The translations under genes and the position numbers were made by a program. Below, in pieces: positions 8,511 through 15,768 of a DNA stretch of 19,228 bases. Source of the stretch: Methanosphaera sp. SHI613 (lineage in GTDB: Archaea; Methanobacteriota; Methanobacteria; Methanobacteriales; Methanobacteriaceae); assembly GCA_003266145.1 (NCBI GenBank), contig MVJJ01000066.1:1-19228 (forward strand), read 5' to 3'. Within the stretch, counting starts at the first letter, position 1. The number at the start of each line of letters is the position of its first letter. The notes below the pieces were generated by a model. The model ran no database searches and was not told the origin of the DNA. It was given only the letters and a program-made list of their open reading frames with translations.

Positions 8511-9720
8511 AACCTATTAGCCTCCATCTAGCTCCAACACGACGGCTTAATGCAACACGTTGTCCTTCTTCTGCACATACTGGTAATTTCAGCTGTACGT
8601 CCACTTCATTGTTTCTAGCACTTGTTACAAGTCCTATTGTAGTGGATGTTCCCACGTTTATCATCAAGTTTTCAGAAGAATGTATAGGTTCTACATCTGT
8701 TTCATTTTTAGTACCAACAACTCTGTCAAGTAGGTTTGTTTCCATTGTGAACTCTTGTATTGTTGGTGGTAATGTACCAGGTTTTCCTGCTATTGAACCG
8801 GATAATGAATCTGCCTTTGTAAGGGCTGGGTCAAGCTGTAATGCTATTCCAATTAATCCTCCAGGTCCTACGTCGTCAACGAATTCATCAGCAGCCTCAA
8901 GACCTGTGATGGTTGAGACAAGACTTACCCATTCGGATTTACCTTTACGTTTGACTTGTATTCCAGGTTTTATTTCAATTTCATCGCCGAGTTTGAATTT
9001 ACCCTGTACCAGTGAACCTCCGATGATTCCACCTTTGATTTTCTTTGGATGTGTACCAGGTTTGTTTATATCAAATGATCTTGCTACGAATAATTTAGGA
9101 TTTTTACGTACTGATCTTCTAGGTGTCTTTATGAATTTCTGTATTGTTTTGATTAATACATCGATATTTGCACCTTGCTGAGCTGATATAGGTATTATTG
9201 GTACTCCTTCTGCACAGGTTCCCTTTACGAACTCCTTGATTTCATGATAGTTTTCTATAGCTTTTTCCTTTGGTACTGTATCAATTTTGTTCTGAACTAC
9301 AATTACATTCTGAACACCGATTACGTCCAATGCCATAAGGTGTTCCTTTGTTTGTGGTTGAGGACATGGTTCATTAGCTCCTATAACTAATATTGCACCG
9401 TCCATTATGGCAGCTCCTGAGAGCATTGTTGCCATCAATGTTTCGTGTCCTGGTGAATCAACAAATGATACTTTACGAAGTACGTCTGTTTTAGAACCGC
9501 AGTGTTCACAAGTTTCTGCTGTAGTGTAACATTGAGGTGATGGACATTCATTACATCTTCTAAAGGTTATATCAGCATATCCTAATCTGATTGAAATACC
9601 TCTTTTAGCTTCTTCACTATGAGTGTCAGTCCATATTCCTGATAAAGCCTTAGTGAGTGTGGTTTTACCATGATCAACGTGACCTACTAATCCAATATTC
9701 ACTTCGGATTGTACTTTCAT
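8491..9720 (-). CDS. eif2g: Translation initiation factor aIF2, gamma subunit
   Basis: A 409-residue translational GTPase that, with alpha and beta subunits, delivers initiator Met-tRNA to the archaeal small subunit. G1 is GHVDHGKT (residues 13-20), G3 is DSPGH (88-92) and G4 is NKID (144-147). The zinc knuckle that marks the gamma subunit is present as C56/C59 and C71/C74 inside the G domain. The two beta-barrel domains that follow include the KIKGGIIGGSL segment. Length is typical. Start ATG 9720 is preceded by GGGGGTG. It follows rps6e by 40 bases; its last 20 bases overlap the reconstructed start of the PIN gene and supply that gene's ribosome site. Confidence 0.97.
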   Translation of the reverse strand: MKVQSEVNIGLVGHVDHGKTTLTKALSGIWTDTHSEEAKRGISIRLGYADITFRRCNECPSPQCYTTAETCEHCGSKTDVLRKVSFVDSPGHETLMATMLSGAAIMDGAILVIGANEPCPQPQTKEHLMALDVIGVQNVIVVQNKIDTVPKEKAIENYHEIKEFVKGTCAEGVPIIPISAQQGANIDVLIKTIQKFIKTPRRSVRKNPKLFVARSFDINKPGTHPKKIKGGIIGGSLVQGKFKLGDEIEIKPGIQVKRKGKSEWVSLVSTITGLEAADEFVDDVGPGGLIGIALQLDPALTKADSLSGSIAGKPGTLPPTIQEFTMETNLLDRVVGTKNETDVEPIHSSENLMINVGTSTTIGLVTSARNNEVDVQLKLPVCAEEGQRVALSRRVGARWRLIGYGIIKA

Positions 9721-9760
9721 AAGTTACACCCCCATATAGATTGTTAACCAAGTTAAGAAT

Positions 9761-10156
9761 CTATTCTTCTTGTACTTCTTCAGCTGGTTCTGCGAAAATT
9801 TCAGCTAGTGTTTGTTCTCCTCTTTCTGAAACTTTTACATTAATTTGTGAGATATCATCTGCAATTGTGTTTCCACGTACAGTTTTTCTTCTTCTTAAAC
9901 CTTTTCTGGTTGGTTTGAATCCAATTCCACCACTTACTAGACTTTTAAATCTGCGTGCTCCGTCTACGTCAGGTTTCATTGGGAATCCGTTTTTGTCACT
10001 TCCACCGGTGATTCTTAATTTGTAACCTTTGAGTCCTAAAACTCCACCGTTAAATTCGTCACCAATTTTAAGTCCGTTAACGATTTTTGCATCTTTATCA
10101 TCTAATTCTAATTGGTATGTTACATCTGCATCTGATACTACTACTTTGTATACCAT
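9761..10156 (-). CDS. rps6e: 30S ribosomal protein S6e
   Basis: A 131-residue S6e protein of the archaeal/eukaryotic small subunit. Visible are the FNGGVLGLKGYKLRITGGSDKNGFPMKPDV core and the basic GRRRRKTVRG-like stretch (here KGLRRRKTVRGNT). The C-terminus ends in an acidic Glu-rich tail, not the phosphorylated serine tail of eukaryotes. Start ATG 10156 has GGAGG 7 bases before it. It lies between infB and eif2g, the conserved archaeal grouping of ribosomal protein and initiation-factor genes. Confidence 0.96.
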   Translation of the reverse strand: MVYKVVVSDADVTYQLELDDKDAKIVNGLKIGDEFNGGVLGLKGYKLRITGGSDKNGFPMKPDVDGARRFKSLVSGGIGFKPTRKGLRRRKTVRGNTIADDISQINVKVSERGEQTLAEIFAEPAEEVQEE

Positions 10157-10223
10157 TATATGCCTCCGTTATTTATTTTAATTTCTTTTATTGGTAGTTT
10201 ATTCTACCATGCCTATATAGCAT

Positions 10224-12062
10224 TTAATAAAATTCAACCTCGTCATCATCCAACGTGTCAAGTTGGCTCCAGTCAGTATTGACTACGCCCCACATTGAAT
10301 CTTCGCTTTTTTGTTTGATTTCCTGCAGTTCTTCCATTGTAAGTATTTCGTCCTCGAGGAATTTGTTGCTGAACTCATTCTGTAGTGTAAGGAAGTTGCT
10401 TTCATCCATGTCCACGTACAGCACGTCGCCTTCTTCGAAATCCTTCTCGAAGACTGCTGATCCTATGGCCATTGCAACCTTTGATCCACGGGATGATTTA
10501 GGTAATGTTTCCCCTTTATCTTCCATACTTTCAACTGTTCCAACTACATTACCGTCCTTGTTTATCAAAGTAACTCCTTTTTCTATTATTCCACTCATTA
10601 CTTCGATTCCAGCGATTGCAGGTTTACTTTTTCTAAATACTAATTTAGGTATTATTCTAATTTTTGCAGGACGTGTGATAGAATCCAGTCTTGCTTTCTT
10701 CTTACGTTCTTGAGAGGTTAATAACCATTCCTGGTAATCCTCTGTAATCTGATAGATAACCCTATCCTGGAATATCTTTATATCCTGTCCTTGAAGTTCT
10801 TCCTGTGCTGATGGTAGAAGATTTACGTTGAATGCTATGATTACACCGTACTTTTCATCTTCCTCATTCATAATCGAAGCGTTTATTATGTCACGACGTG
10901 ACACGTCTCCAATTTCTGCTGATTTGATTGGTATATCCATCCCATCAAATATGTTTACAAGAGCTTCAAGTGAACCCAGGGTATCTGCCTTTACGATGAT
11001 TCCGACATCGTTTGTCTGTATACGAATATTGTCTACTTCAGATAGCAATTCCTCATGGATATTTGCATCATTATCATTTGCCACCTTAAGCGGAGAACCT
11101 GATACTACATCGTCAACATGCGGCGCTACAATCTTAACCCCCGCTGCTGCAACGATATACTGAGCATCCTCGAACATTGTTTTTGATTCTCGGATTTCCT
11201 CCAACGGTTTTGGCTTAAGAAGTGATCGTATCTTGGTTGAGATAACCTTATTATCCTTTGTAAGTAGCATTATACGATCGTCCTTGTTTAATACACCATC
11301 GTAGAGAATTGTATCTATAGTCAAACCAAGTCCCTTCTCCTCCTTAACTTCAAGTACTGTTCCGGCGGCCGGTGCACTTTCCTCTATTTGCAGCTGTTGG
11401 CTGAGATATTGGTATGCCAGTCCCAGAAGCATCGTGAGTAATTCAGGTATTCCTTCACCGGTTTGTGCACTTATAGGTACTATTGTTATTTGACTTGCAA
11501 AATTACTTACACGGTCAAATCGTTCTGATTCAAATCCGTGTTTGTGTAGTTCTCCAACTATTTCATATATCTTTTGATCTAAATCAAAGGCTACATTTTT
11601 GTGTTGGTTTTGTATTGAAGCTGAAAATGATGAATTTTCTGTTGAATTCCATCCTGGAATTCTATCAATCTTATTTGCAGCTACTACAAATGGTGTTTTT
11701 GATGATTTTAAAATACTTAAAGCCTCATATGTTTGAGGTTTAAATCCTTCATTAATATCTAATATAAGAATTGCCAAATCGGCAAGTGATCCTCCTCTTT
11801 TACGAAGAGTTGTGAATGCTTCATGACCTGGTGTATCTATAAAGAATAATCCCGGTAGTTTTTCTTGGATATTCATTTTTGCCAGAAAGTCACCACAAAT
11901 TGATGAGATAACATCCATTGGAATTTCTGTTGCACCGATATGTTGGGTTATTCCCCCAGCCTCTTTAGATGCAATAGTACTACCCCTTATATTATCTAAT
12001 AAAGTAGTTTTTCCATGATCTACATGACCTAGAACAGATACTATTGGTGATCTAGTCTTCAT
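10224..12062 (-). CDS. infB: Translation initiation factor aIF5B (IF2-like)
   Basis: A 612-residue GTPase that promotes subunit joining. G1 is GHVDHGKT (residues 12-19), followed by GGITQHIGATEIP (switch 1 region), G3 DTPGHEAF (76-83) and G4 NKID (130-133). Downstream come the beta-barrel domain II, domain III, and a C-terminal domain IV-type barrel (PAKIRIIPKLVFRKSKPAIAGIEV start). The G1 loop, an intein site in some archaea, is uninterrupted here. The N-terminus is short, as in archaea generally. Start ATG 12062 is preceded by GGGGAGAT. The 364-base gap upstream suggests its own promoter; rps6e follows after 67 bases. Confidence 0.97.
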   Translation of the reverse strand: MKTRSPIVSVLGHVDHGKTTLLDNIRGSTIASKEAGGITQHIGATEIPMDVISSICGDFLAKMNIQEKLPGLFFIDTPGHEAFTTLRKRGGSLADLAILILDINEGFKPQTYEALSILKSSKTPFVVAANKIDRIPGWNSTENSSFSASIQNQHKNVAFDLDQKIYEIVGELHKHGFESERFDRVSNFASQITIVPISAQTGEGIPELLTMLLGLAYQYLSQQLQIEESAPAAGTVLEVKEEKGLGLTIDTILYDGVLNKDDRIMLLTKDNKVISTKIRSLLKPKPLEEIRESKTMFEDAQYIVAAAGVKIVAPHVDDVVSGSPLKVANDNDANIHEELLSEVDNIRIQTNDVGIIVKADTLGSLEALVNIFDGMDIPIKSAEIGDVSRRDIINASIMNEEDEKYGVIIAFNVNLLPSAQEELQGQDIKIFQDRVIYQITEDYQEWLLTSQERKKKARLDSITRPAKIRIIPKLVFRKSKPAIAGIEVMSGIIEKGVTLINKDGNVVGTVESMEDKGETLPKSSRGSKVAMAIGSAVFEKDFEEGDVLYVDMDESNFLTLQNEFSNKFLEDEILTMEELQEIKQKSEDSMWGVVNTDWSQLDTLDDDEVEFY

Positions 12063-12140
12063 TTTCTTTATCTCCCCTAAAAAAACATATCATTATACGT
12101 TTATCGTATAATCAAGTCATATTATTTAACTGGGTTAAAT
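12063..12140 (-). promoter_or_regulatory. infB upstream region with 8-bp inverted repeat
   Basis: A perfect inverted repeat ATTATACG / CGTATAAT (12092-12099 and 12105-12112, 5-base spacer) lies 30-50 bases before the infB start. An AT-rich TTAAATAATAT element (about 12121-12131, minus strand) is a candidate TATA box that would put the start of transcription near or inside the repeat. A GGGGAGAT ribosome site is at about 12070-12077. Operator or leader-hairpin roles are inference. Confidence 0.4.
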
Positions 12141-12391
12141 AAGTTCAAAGTTGTACTGTTTTTAATCCTGATGTGGCTCTGACATTATTTTTGAATTTCC
12201 TGAAAAAATGGTTTTATCTTTGAACATATTGTATCTTAAATTATTGAATGTGTCAGTTAACTAATAAGTCAGATTTTTTTTATTTTATTATTTTTTTACG
12301 CGTAAATTAAAATAAATTTTTTTAAATGGTTTTTGGATGAGTTATTAGTTAGAAACTTAATCCAATAAATTTTTTTTGTTAATAGTAATAA
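12141..12391. other. Intergenic stretch between ndk and infB
   Basis: This AT-rich stretch lies between the ndk terminator and the infB promoter. I see no gene, tRNA or repeat array in it on either strand. T-runs and A-runs around 12270-12330 could give additional minus-strand termination. Confidence 0.5.
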
Positions 12392-12422
12392 CAAAAAGAG
12401 CAAAATTAAAGAAAATTTAGCT
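12392..12422 (-). terminator. Terminator hairpin after ndk
   Basis: Just past the ndk stop, the minus strand forms AGCTAAATT...AATTTTGCT (12414-12422 with 12399-12407, one T-T mismatch, 6-base loop), followed by CTTTTTG (U-run at 12392-12397). Stem plus U-tract supports an end of the rpl7ae-rps28e-rpl24e-ndk transcript before infB. Confidence 0.5.
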
Positions 12423-12426
12423 TTTC

Positions 12427-13040
<614 letters not shown>

Positions 13041-13112
13041 TTTTAAACTCCTGTTATGTATATAAAGAATTTCTTTTACAATAAAAAAGATTTAATCATT
13101 ATCCATATGAAT

Positions 13113-13319
13113 CTATGGAGTTCTGATTTCTTTAGCTTCTCTTATTGTATCTAGTAACATTAATATGTCGCCTTCCTTGATAGCGCCCATTACGTTTCTA
13201 GTGAGAATTCTTCCTTTATCTCTTCCATCAAGTATTCTGCATTTTACTTGCATTACTTCTCCAGTCATTCCTGTTCTTTTTAAAACTTCAATAACTTCAG
13301 CTGGAGTACCGTCTTCCAT
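13113..13319 (-). CDS. rps28e: 30S ribosomal protein S28e
   Basis: A 68-residue S28e with the family's PAEVIEVLKRTGMTGEVxQVKCRILDGRDKGRILTRNVMGA core and an acidic-to-basic tail ending REAKEIRTP. It is a small-subunit OB-fold protein located near the mRNA exit in archaeal/eukaryotic ribosomes. Start ATG 13319 follows an AAGGTGAT ribosome site. It lies between rpl7ae and rpl24e, the conserved order. Confidence 0.95.
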   Translation of the reverse strand: MEDGTPAEVIEVLKRTGMTGEVMQVKCRILDGRDKGRILTRNVMGAIKEGDILMLLDTIREAKEIRTP

Positions 13320-13511
13320 ATAATCACCTTATAAAATTTGATTGGTATAAAATCTAATACTGAAGTTTATTTACCATATTTAAAAAAAATTAAAAGAAAA
13401 GTAAGAACATTGCATTCCTGTTGATAGAATATCTTTTAAATTCCATTTAAATAATGTAAAATTTTCATACTTCAATAAGATACTTATTTTCCTAAATAGG
13501 TCCAATCACGA
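13320..13511 (-). promoter_or_regulatory. rpl7ae-rps28e gap: U-tract and possible internal promoter
   Basis: A minus-strand TTTTCTTTTAATTTTTTTT tract (about 13381-13400) may end or attenuate the rpl7ae transcript. ATTTAAATGG (about 13441-13451) is a TATA-like candidate for separate transcription of rps28e onward. An AAGGTGAT ribosome site immediately precedes rps28e. All from base pattern only. Confidence 0.3.
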
Positions 13512-13883
13512 TTAGTTTTTGAGTTCTGCGACTTTTTCAACAATTTCATTTACAAGTTCTTGACCTTCACCAGCATCAATGATACATGCGGATGCGGTAC
13601 CAACTTTAAGTCCAGCAGCTTCTCCTAATTCATCTTTGGTTGGAAGATATACGTAAGGAATTTCTTTTTCTTCTGCTAAGATAGGTAAGTGTGCTACGAT
13701 TTCAGCTGGTTCAATATCTTCTGCAATTACAGCGAGTGCTACATTGCTTCTTTCGATATTTTTGGTAACTTCGTTAGTTCCTTTTCCTATTTTACCTGTA
13801 TCTCTTGCTATTTCTAAAGCTTCGTAAACTTTATCAGCTATTTCTTTTGGTACTTCAAATTTTACATATACTGAATTTGCCAT
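13512..13883 (-). CDS. rpl7ae: 50S ribosomal protein L7Ae
   Basis: A 123-residue L7Ae. Seen are the GKIGKGTNEVTKNIERSNVALAVIAEDIEPAEIVAHLP stretch, which includes the NExTK RNA-contact motif, and the downstream IPYVYLPTKDELGEAAG segment. L7Ae binds kink-turns in 23S rRNA and also in box C/D and H/ACA guide RNAs and archaeal RNase P. Start ATG 13883 has GGAGGAAA 7 bases before it. It is the first gene of the minus-strand cluster, facing a 1-kb spacer. Confidence 0.97.
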   Translation of the reverse strand: MANSVYVKFEVPKEIADKVYEALEIARDTGKIGKGTNEVTKNIERSNVALAVIAEDIEPAEIVAHLPILAEEKEIPYVYLPTKDELGEAAGLKVGTASACIIDAGEGQELVNEIVEKVAELKN

Positions 13884-13949
13884 TTAATTTCCTCCAATTA
13901 TCATCTGGCTTTTTAACCATCCATTTCAAGATCTAAAAAATTTACATCA

Positions 13950-14015
13950 AATTATCTTATGATAACTAAATCATCATTCGAATATTTAATATAATGAGTA
14001 TATTTTTAAATACTT
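13950..14015 (-). promoter_or_regulatory. Candidate promoter of the rpl7ae cluster
   Basis: The minus strand has AGTATTTAAAAATATAC at about 13996-14012, an AT-rich element resembling an archaeal TATA box. It would place the start of transcription near 13970, about 90 bases before the L7Ae start. No clear BRE purine run was identified. Confidence 0.35.
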
Positions 14016-14085
14016 GTTGTCTGATTAAATGACCATTCTAAAATATAAATTTTATATTAAAAAATATTCTAATTTAAAACTCCTT

Positions 14086-14102
14086 AATGAGTGATACTCA
14101 TT
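14086..14102. repeat. Short inverted repeat in divergent spacer
   Basis: AATGAGT (14086-14092) and ACTCATT (14096-14102) form a perfect 7-bp inverted repeat with a 3-base spacer, less AT-rich than its surroundings. It lies between the minus-strand rpl7ae promoter and the plus-strand elements, so it could be an operator, but no repeat copies were found. Confidence 0.35.
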
Positions 14103-14169
14103 CGCTCACAGTTTTAAGTATGTTAAAAATTAGTTATTTAATACTATGTTTTGTATAATATAAATACTT

Positions 14170-14365
14170 TGTGTTATGAAATATGGGGTACGGTTAAGAT
14201 GTGCTGGTAATCAGATAAATTTTTAGTAAATAGCATTACTCCGGCACCATCGTTTAGATCTTAAATCATATATTGAGGGCAATCATTTAATGTTTGCTGT
14301 AGATGTTTTTTTTGGAATCTTACTGTTTATTGACAGGATGCGGTAAAATTTCCTGATTTTTTTAA
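14170..14365 (+). ncRNA. Candidate structured RNA (uncharacterised)
   Basis: No protein frame fits this stretch, yet it is richer in G/C than the DNA around it and has nested complementarity: TTAAGAT (14194-14200) pairs with ATCTTAA (14258-14264), and directly inside it GTGCTGG (14201-14207) pairs with CCGGCAC (14241-14247, one G-U), extended by TAAT/ATTA. A TATAATATAAATAC element (about 14153-14166) lies upstream, and a CAGGA/TCCTG mini-stem followed by T7 ends near 14365. Together this suggests a small RNA gene or leader. It matches no RNA family I can name by eye. Low certainty; one genome cannot show covariation. Confidence 0.3.
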
Positions 14366-14413
14366 ATGTTTCTTGTTGTTGTTTCATGTTATCTTTAACA
14401 CAGGCAGGTCATC

Positions 14414-14486
14414 ATTTATATAGTAGTACTCACCAATATAAATATACCTATAGGGGTATAGGTATATTATTTGATTGTCCCCTATA
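14414..14486 (+). promoter_or_regulatory. Promoter with perfect 12-bp palindrome before the small membrane-protein gene
   Basis: TTTATATAG (14415-14423) is a good TATA box. About 25 bases on, AATATACCTATA (14441-14452) and its exact complement TATAGGTATATT (14457-14468) flank a GGGG loop, so the palindrome covers the expected start of transcription. A second element CCCCTATA (14479-14486) is complementary to TATAGGGG (14449-14456) and could form a competing hairpin 10 bases before the AGAGGT ribosome site. Repressor operator or switching leader are both possible. Confidence 0.5.
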
Positions 14487-14508
14487 AAAAGATAAAGAGG
14501 TAGTCAAA

Positions 14509-14652
14509 ATGAACTTCGAGTTAATCACCGGCATAATAAATATAATAAGCATCAGCATAATCGTAATTCTAATGATTTATTACTCATTAGTCTATAAAAG
14601 AACAGACCTTCAAATGGAAAGGATAAAAACAACAAGAAAAAAACCCAACTAG
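14509..14652 (+). CDS. Small single-pass membrane protein, 47 residues, unknown function
   Basis: I do not recognise this gene. The frame from ATG 14509 encodes 47 residues: a short MNFELITG start, an uninterrupted Ile-rich hydrophobic segment (about residues 9-25, ending IYYSLVY), then a basic tail (YKRTD...KTTRKKPN). This predicts one transmembrane helix with a cytoplasmic positively charged C-terminus. A GAGGT ribosome site lies 6-7 bases before the start and a TATA box with a perfect palindrome lies upstream, which together argue for a real gene. It stands alone, pointing toward ubiA 270 bases away. Possible roles include a small regulatory membrane peptide; nothing in the sequence decides. 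Confidence 0.55.
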   Translation: MNFELITGIINIISISIIVILMIYYSLVYKRTDLQMERIKTTRKKPN

Positions 14653-14925
14653 AACAAAATCAATACTCCCTGACATAATCTAATTGAATAATAAGATAAC
14701 AAACATCACATAATAAATATATTATACTTAAAATACTCCACTAAAGGAAAAAAAATATGCTGGACAATCTTCTTCCCACCTTACTTTTTTTAAGATAACA
14801 TAAATAATAAAATAAAAGAGTACATATACATCAATACATATCCAAAAATTTTTTAATGAAATACTTTAAATATATATAATAATAGATACTTTAATCTTTG
14901 AATTATTCTATGAGGATATAATTTT
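14653..14925 (+). promoter_or_regulatory. Spacer with ubiA promoter
   Basis: TAAATATATATA (14867-14878) is a clear TATA box that would start transcription near 14900, and GAGGAT lies 8 bases before the ubiA ATG. Upstream is an AT-rich stretch containing a T7 run (14784-14790) that may terminate the small membrane-protein transcript. A 13-codon frame (14757-14798) behind AAAGG is noted but too short to support. Confidence 0.5.
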
Positions 14926-15747
14926 ATGAATCCATATATTGAAATTTTACGACCCGGCAATGCAGTAATGGCATCAATCGCCGTCCTGCTGATGGCAGTC
15001 ATCAGCCACGTATACAACATGGAAATCATTCTCGGTGCATTGGCCGTATGCATAGCAACAGGTGCGGGAAATACAATCAACGATTACTATGATTATGAAA
15101 TCGACAAGATAAACAAACCTGACAGGCCCATACCTTCAGGCAGAATACCCCGTAATAATGCATTATATTATAGTCTAATACTATTTCTAATAGCGACGGT
15201 AATCGGTTTTTACATATCAATTCCAAATGGAATAACCGTGATTATATGCTCAGTCATAATGATAATATACGCATATGATTTTAAGCAAAGATGCCTGATA
15301 GGAAACATGACCGTGAGCATACTAACGGCGTTGACGTTCGTATTCGGTGGTCTTATAACCCATGACCTATACATAAGCTCAATACTGGCGGTATTCGCAT
15401 TTCTCATGACATTATCAAGGGAAATCATCAAGGACTGTGAGGATATCGAAGGAGATATACAGGAAGGTGCACATACCCTTCCCATAGCATACGGAAAGGA
15501 TATCAGCATAAAGCTTGCATTCATAATAAATATATTGACATGTATACTCACACCACTTTTATACATTATGGGCATCTTTTCAATATATTACATGATAATA
15601 GTACTGATAGCGGACATAATATTCATATACTGCGGAATGTTAACCCTCAGGAATCAGGAAAAGGATACGTTACATAAGGTATCAAAATATATGAAAATCG
15701 CAATGCTCATAGCATTCATATCATTCATATTCGGAAGTGTGATTTAA
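14926..15747 (+). CDS. UbiA-family prenyltransferase, likely digeranylgeranylglyceryl phosphate synthase
   Basis: A 273-residue polytopic membrane protein. Both Asp-rich motifs of UbiA prenyltransferases are intact: NDYYDYEID (residues 52-60) and DCEDIEGD (170-177), which bind Mg-diphosphate. Hydrophobic segments between and after them give about eight or nine membrane helices. The INKPDRPIPSGR stretch and GAHTLPIAYG are typical of the archaeal DGGGP-synthase group, which attaches the second geranylgeranyl chain to GGGP in archaeal ether lipid synthesis. Another UbiA substrate cannot be excluded. It leads a plus-strand group and is followed 21 bases later by cdc6, which is functionally unrelated but apparently co-transcribed. 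Confidence 0.85.
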   Translation: MNPYIEILRPGNAVMASIAVLLMAVISHVYNMEIILGALAVCIATGAGNTINDYYDYEIDKINKPDRPIPSGRIPRNNALYYSLILFLIATVIGFYISIPNGITVIICSVIMIIYAYDFKQRCLIGNMTVSILTALTFVFGGLITHDLYISSILAVFAFLMTLSREIIKDCEDIEGDIQEGAHTLPIAYGKDISIKLAFIINILTCILTPLLYIMGIFSIYYMIIVLIADIIFIYCGMLTLRNQEKDTLHKVSKYMKIAMLIAFISFIFGSVI

Positions 15748-15768
15748 AAACAACAAGGAGGCATATCA

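Noticed and set aside
8609..9181. A 190-codon plus-strand open frame opposite eif2g.
   Set aside because: It is a shadow of the strongly supported eif2g frame; it lacks recognisable motifs and has no ribosome site.
12140..12400. Possible tRNA or selenocysteine-type element in the infB-ndk gap.
   Set aside because: No cloverleaf, no GTTCRANNC T-loop and no CCA-ready acceptor stem could be found on either strand.
14280..14350. A short frame starting MFAVDVFFGILLF.
   Set aside because: Only 18 codons, no ribosome site, and it overlaps the better-supported RNA structure candidate.
14757..14798. A 13-codon frame (MLDNLLPTLLFLR) behind AAAGG, possibly a leader peptide for ubiA.
   Set aside because: It is too short to support by sequence alone, and the ubiA TATA box lies downstream of it, so it is not in the ubiA leader.
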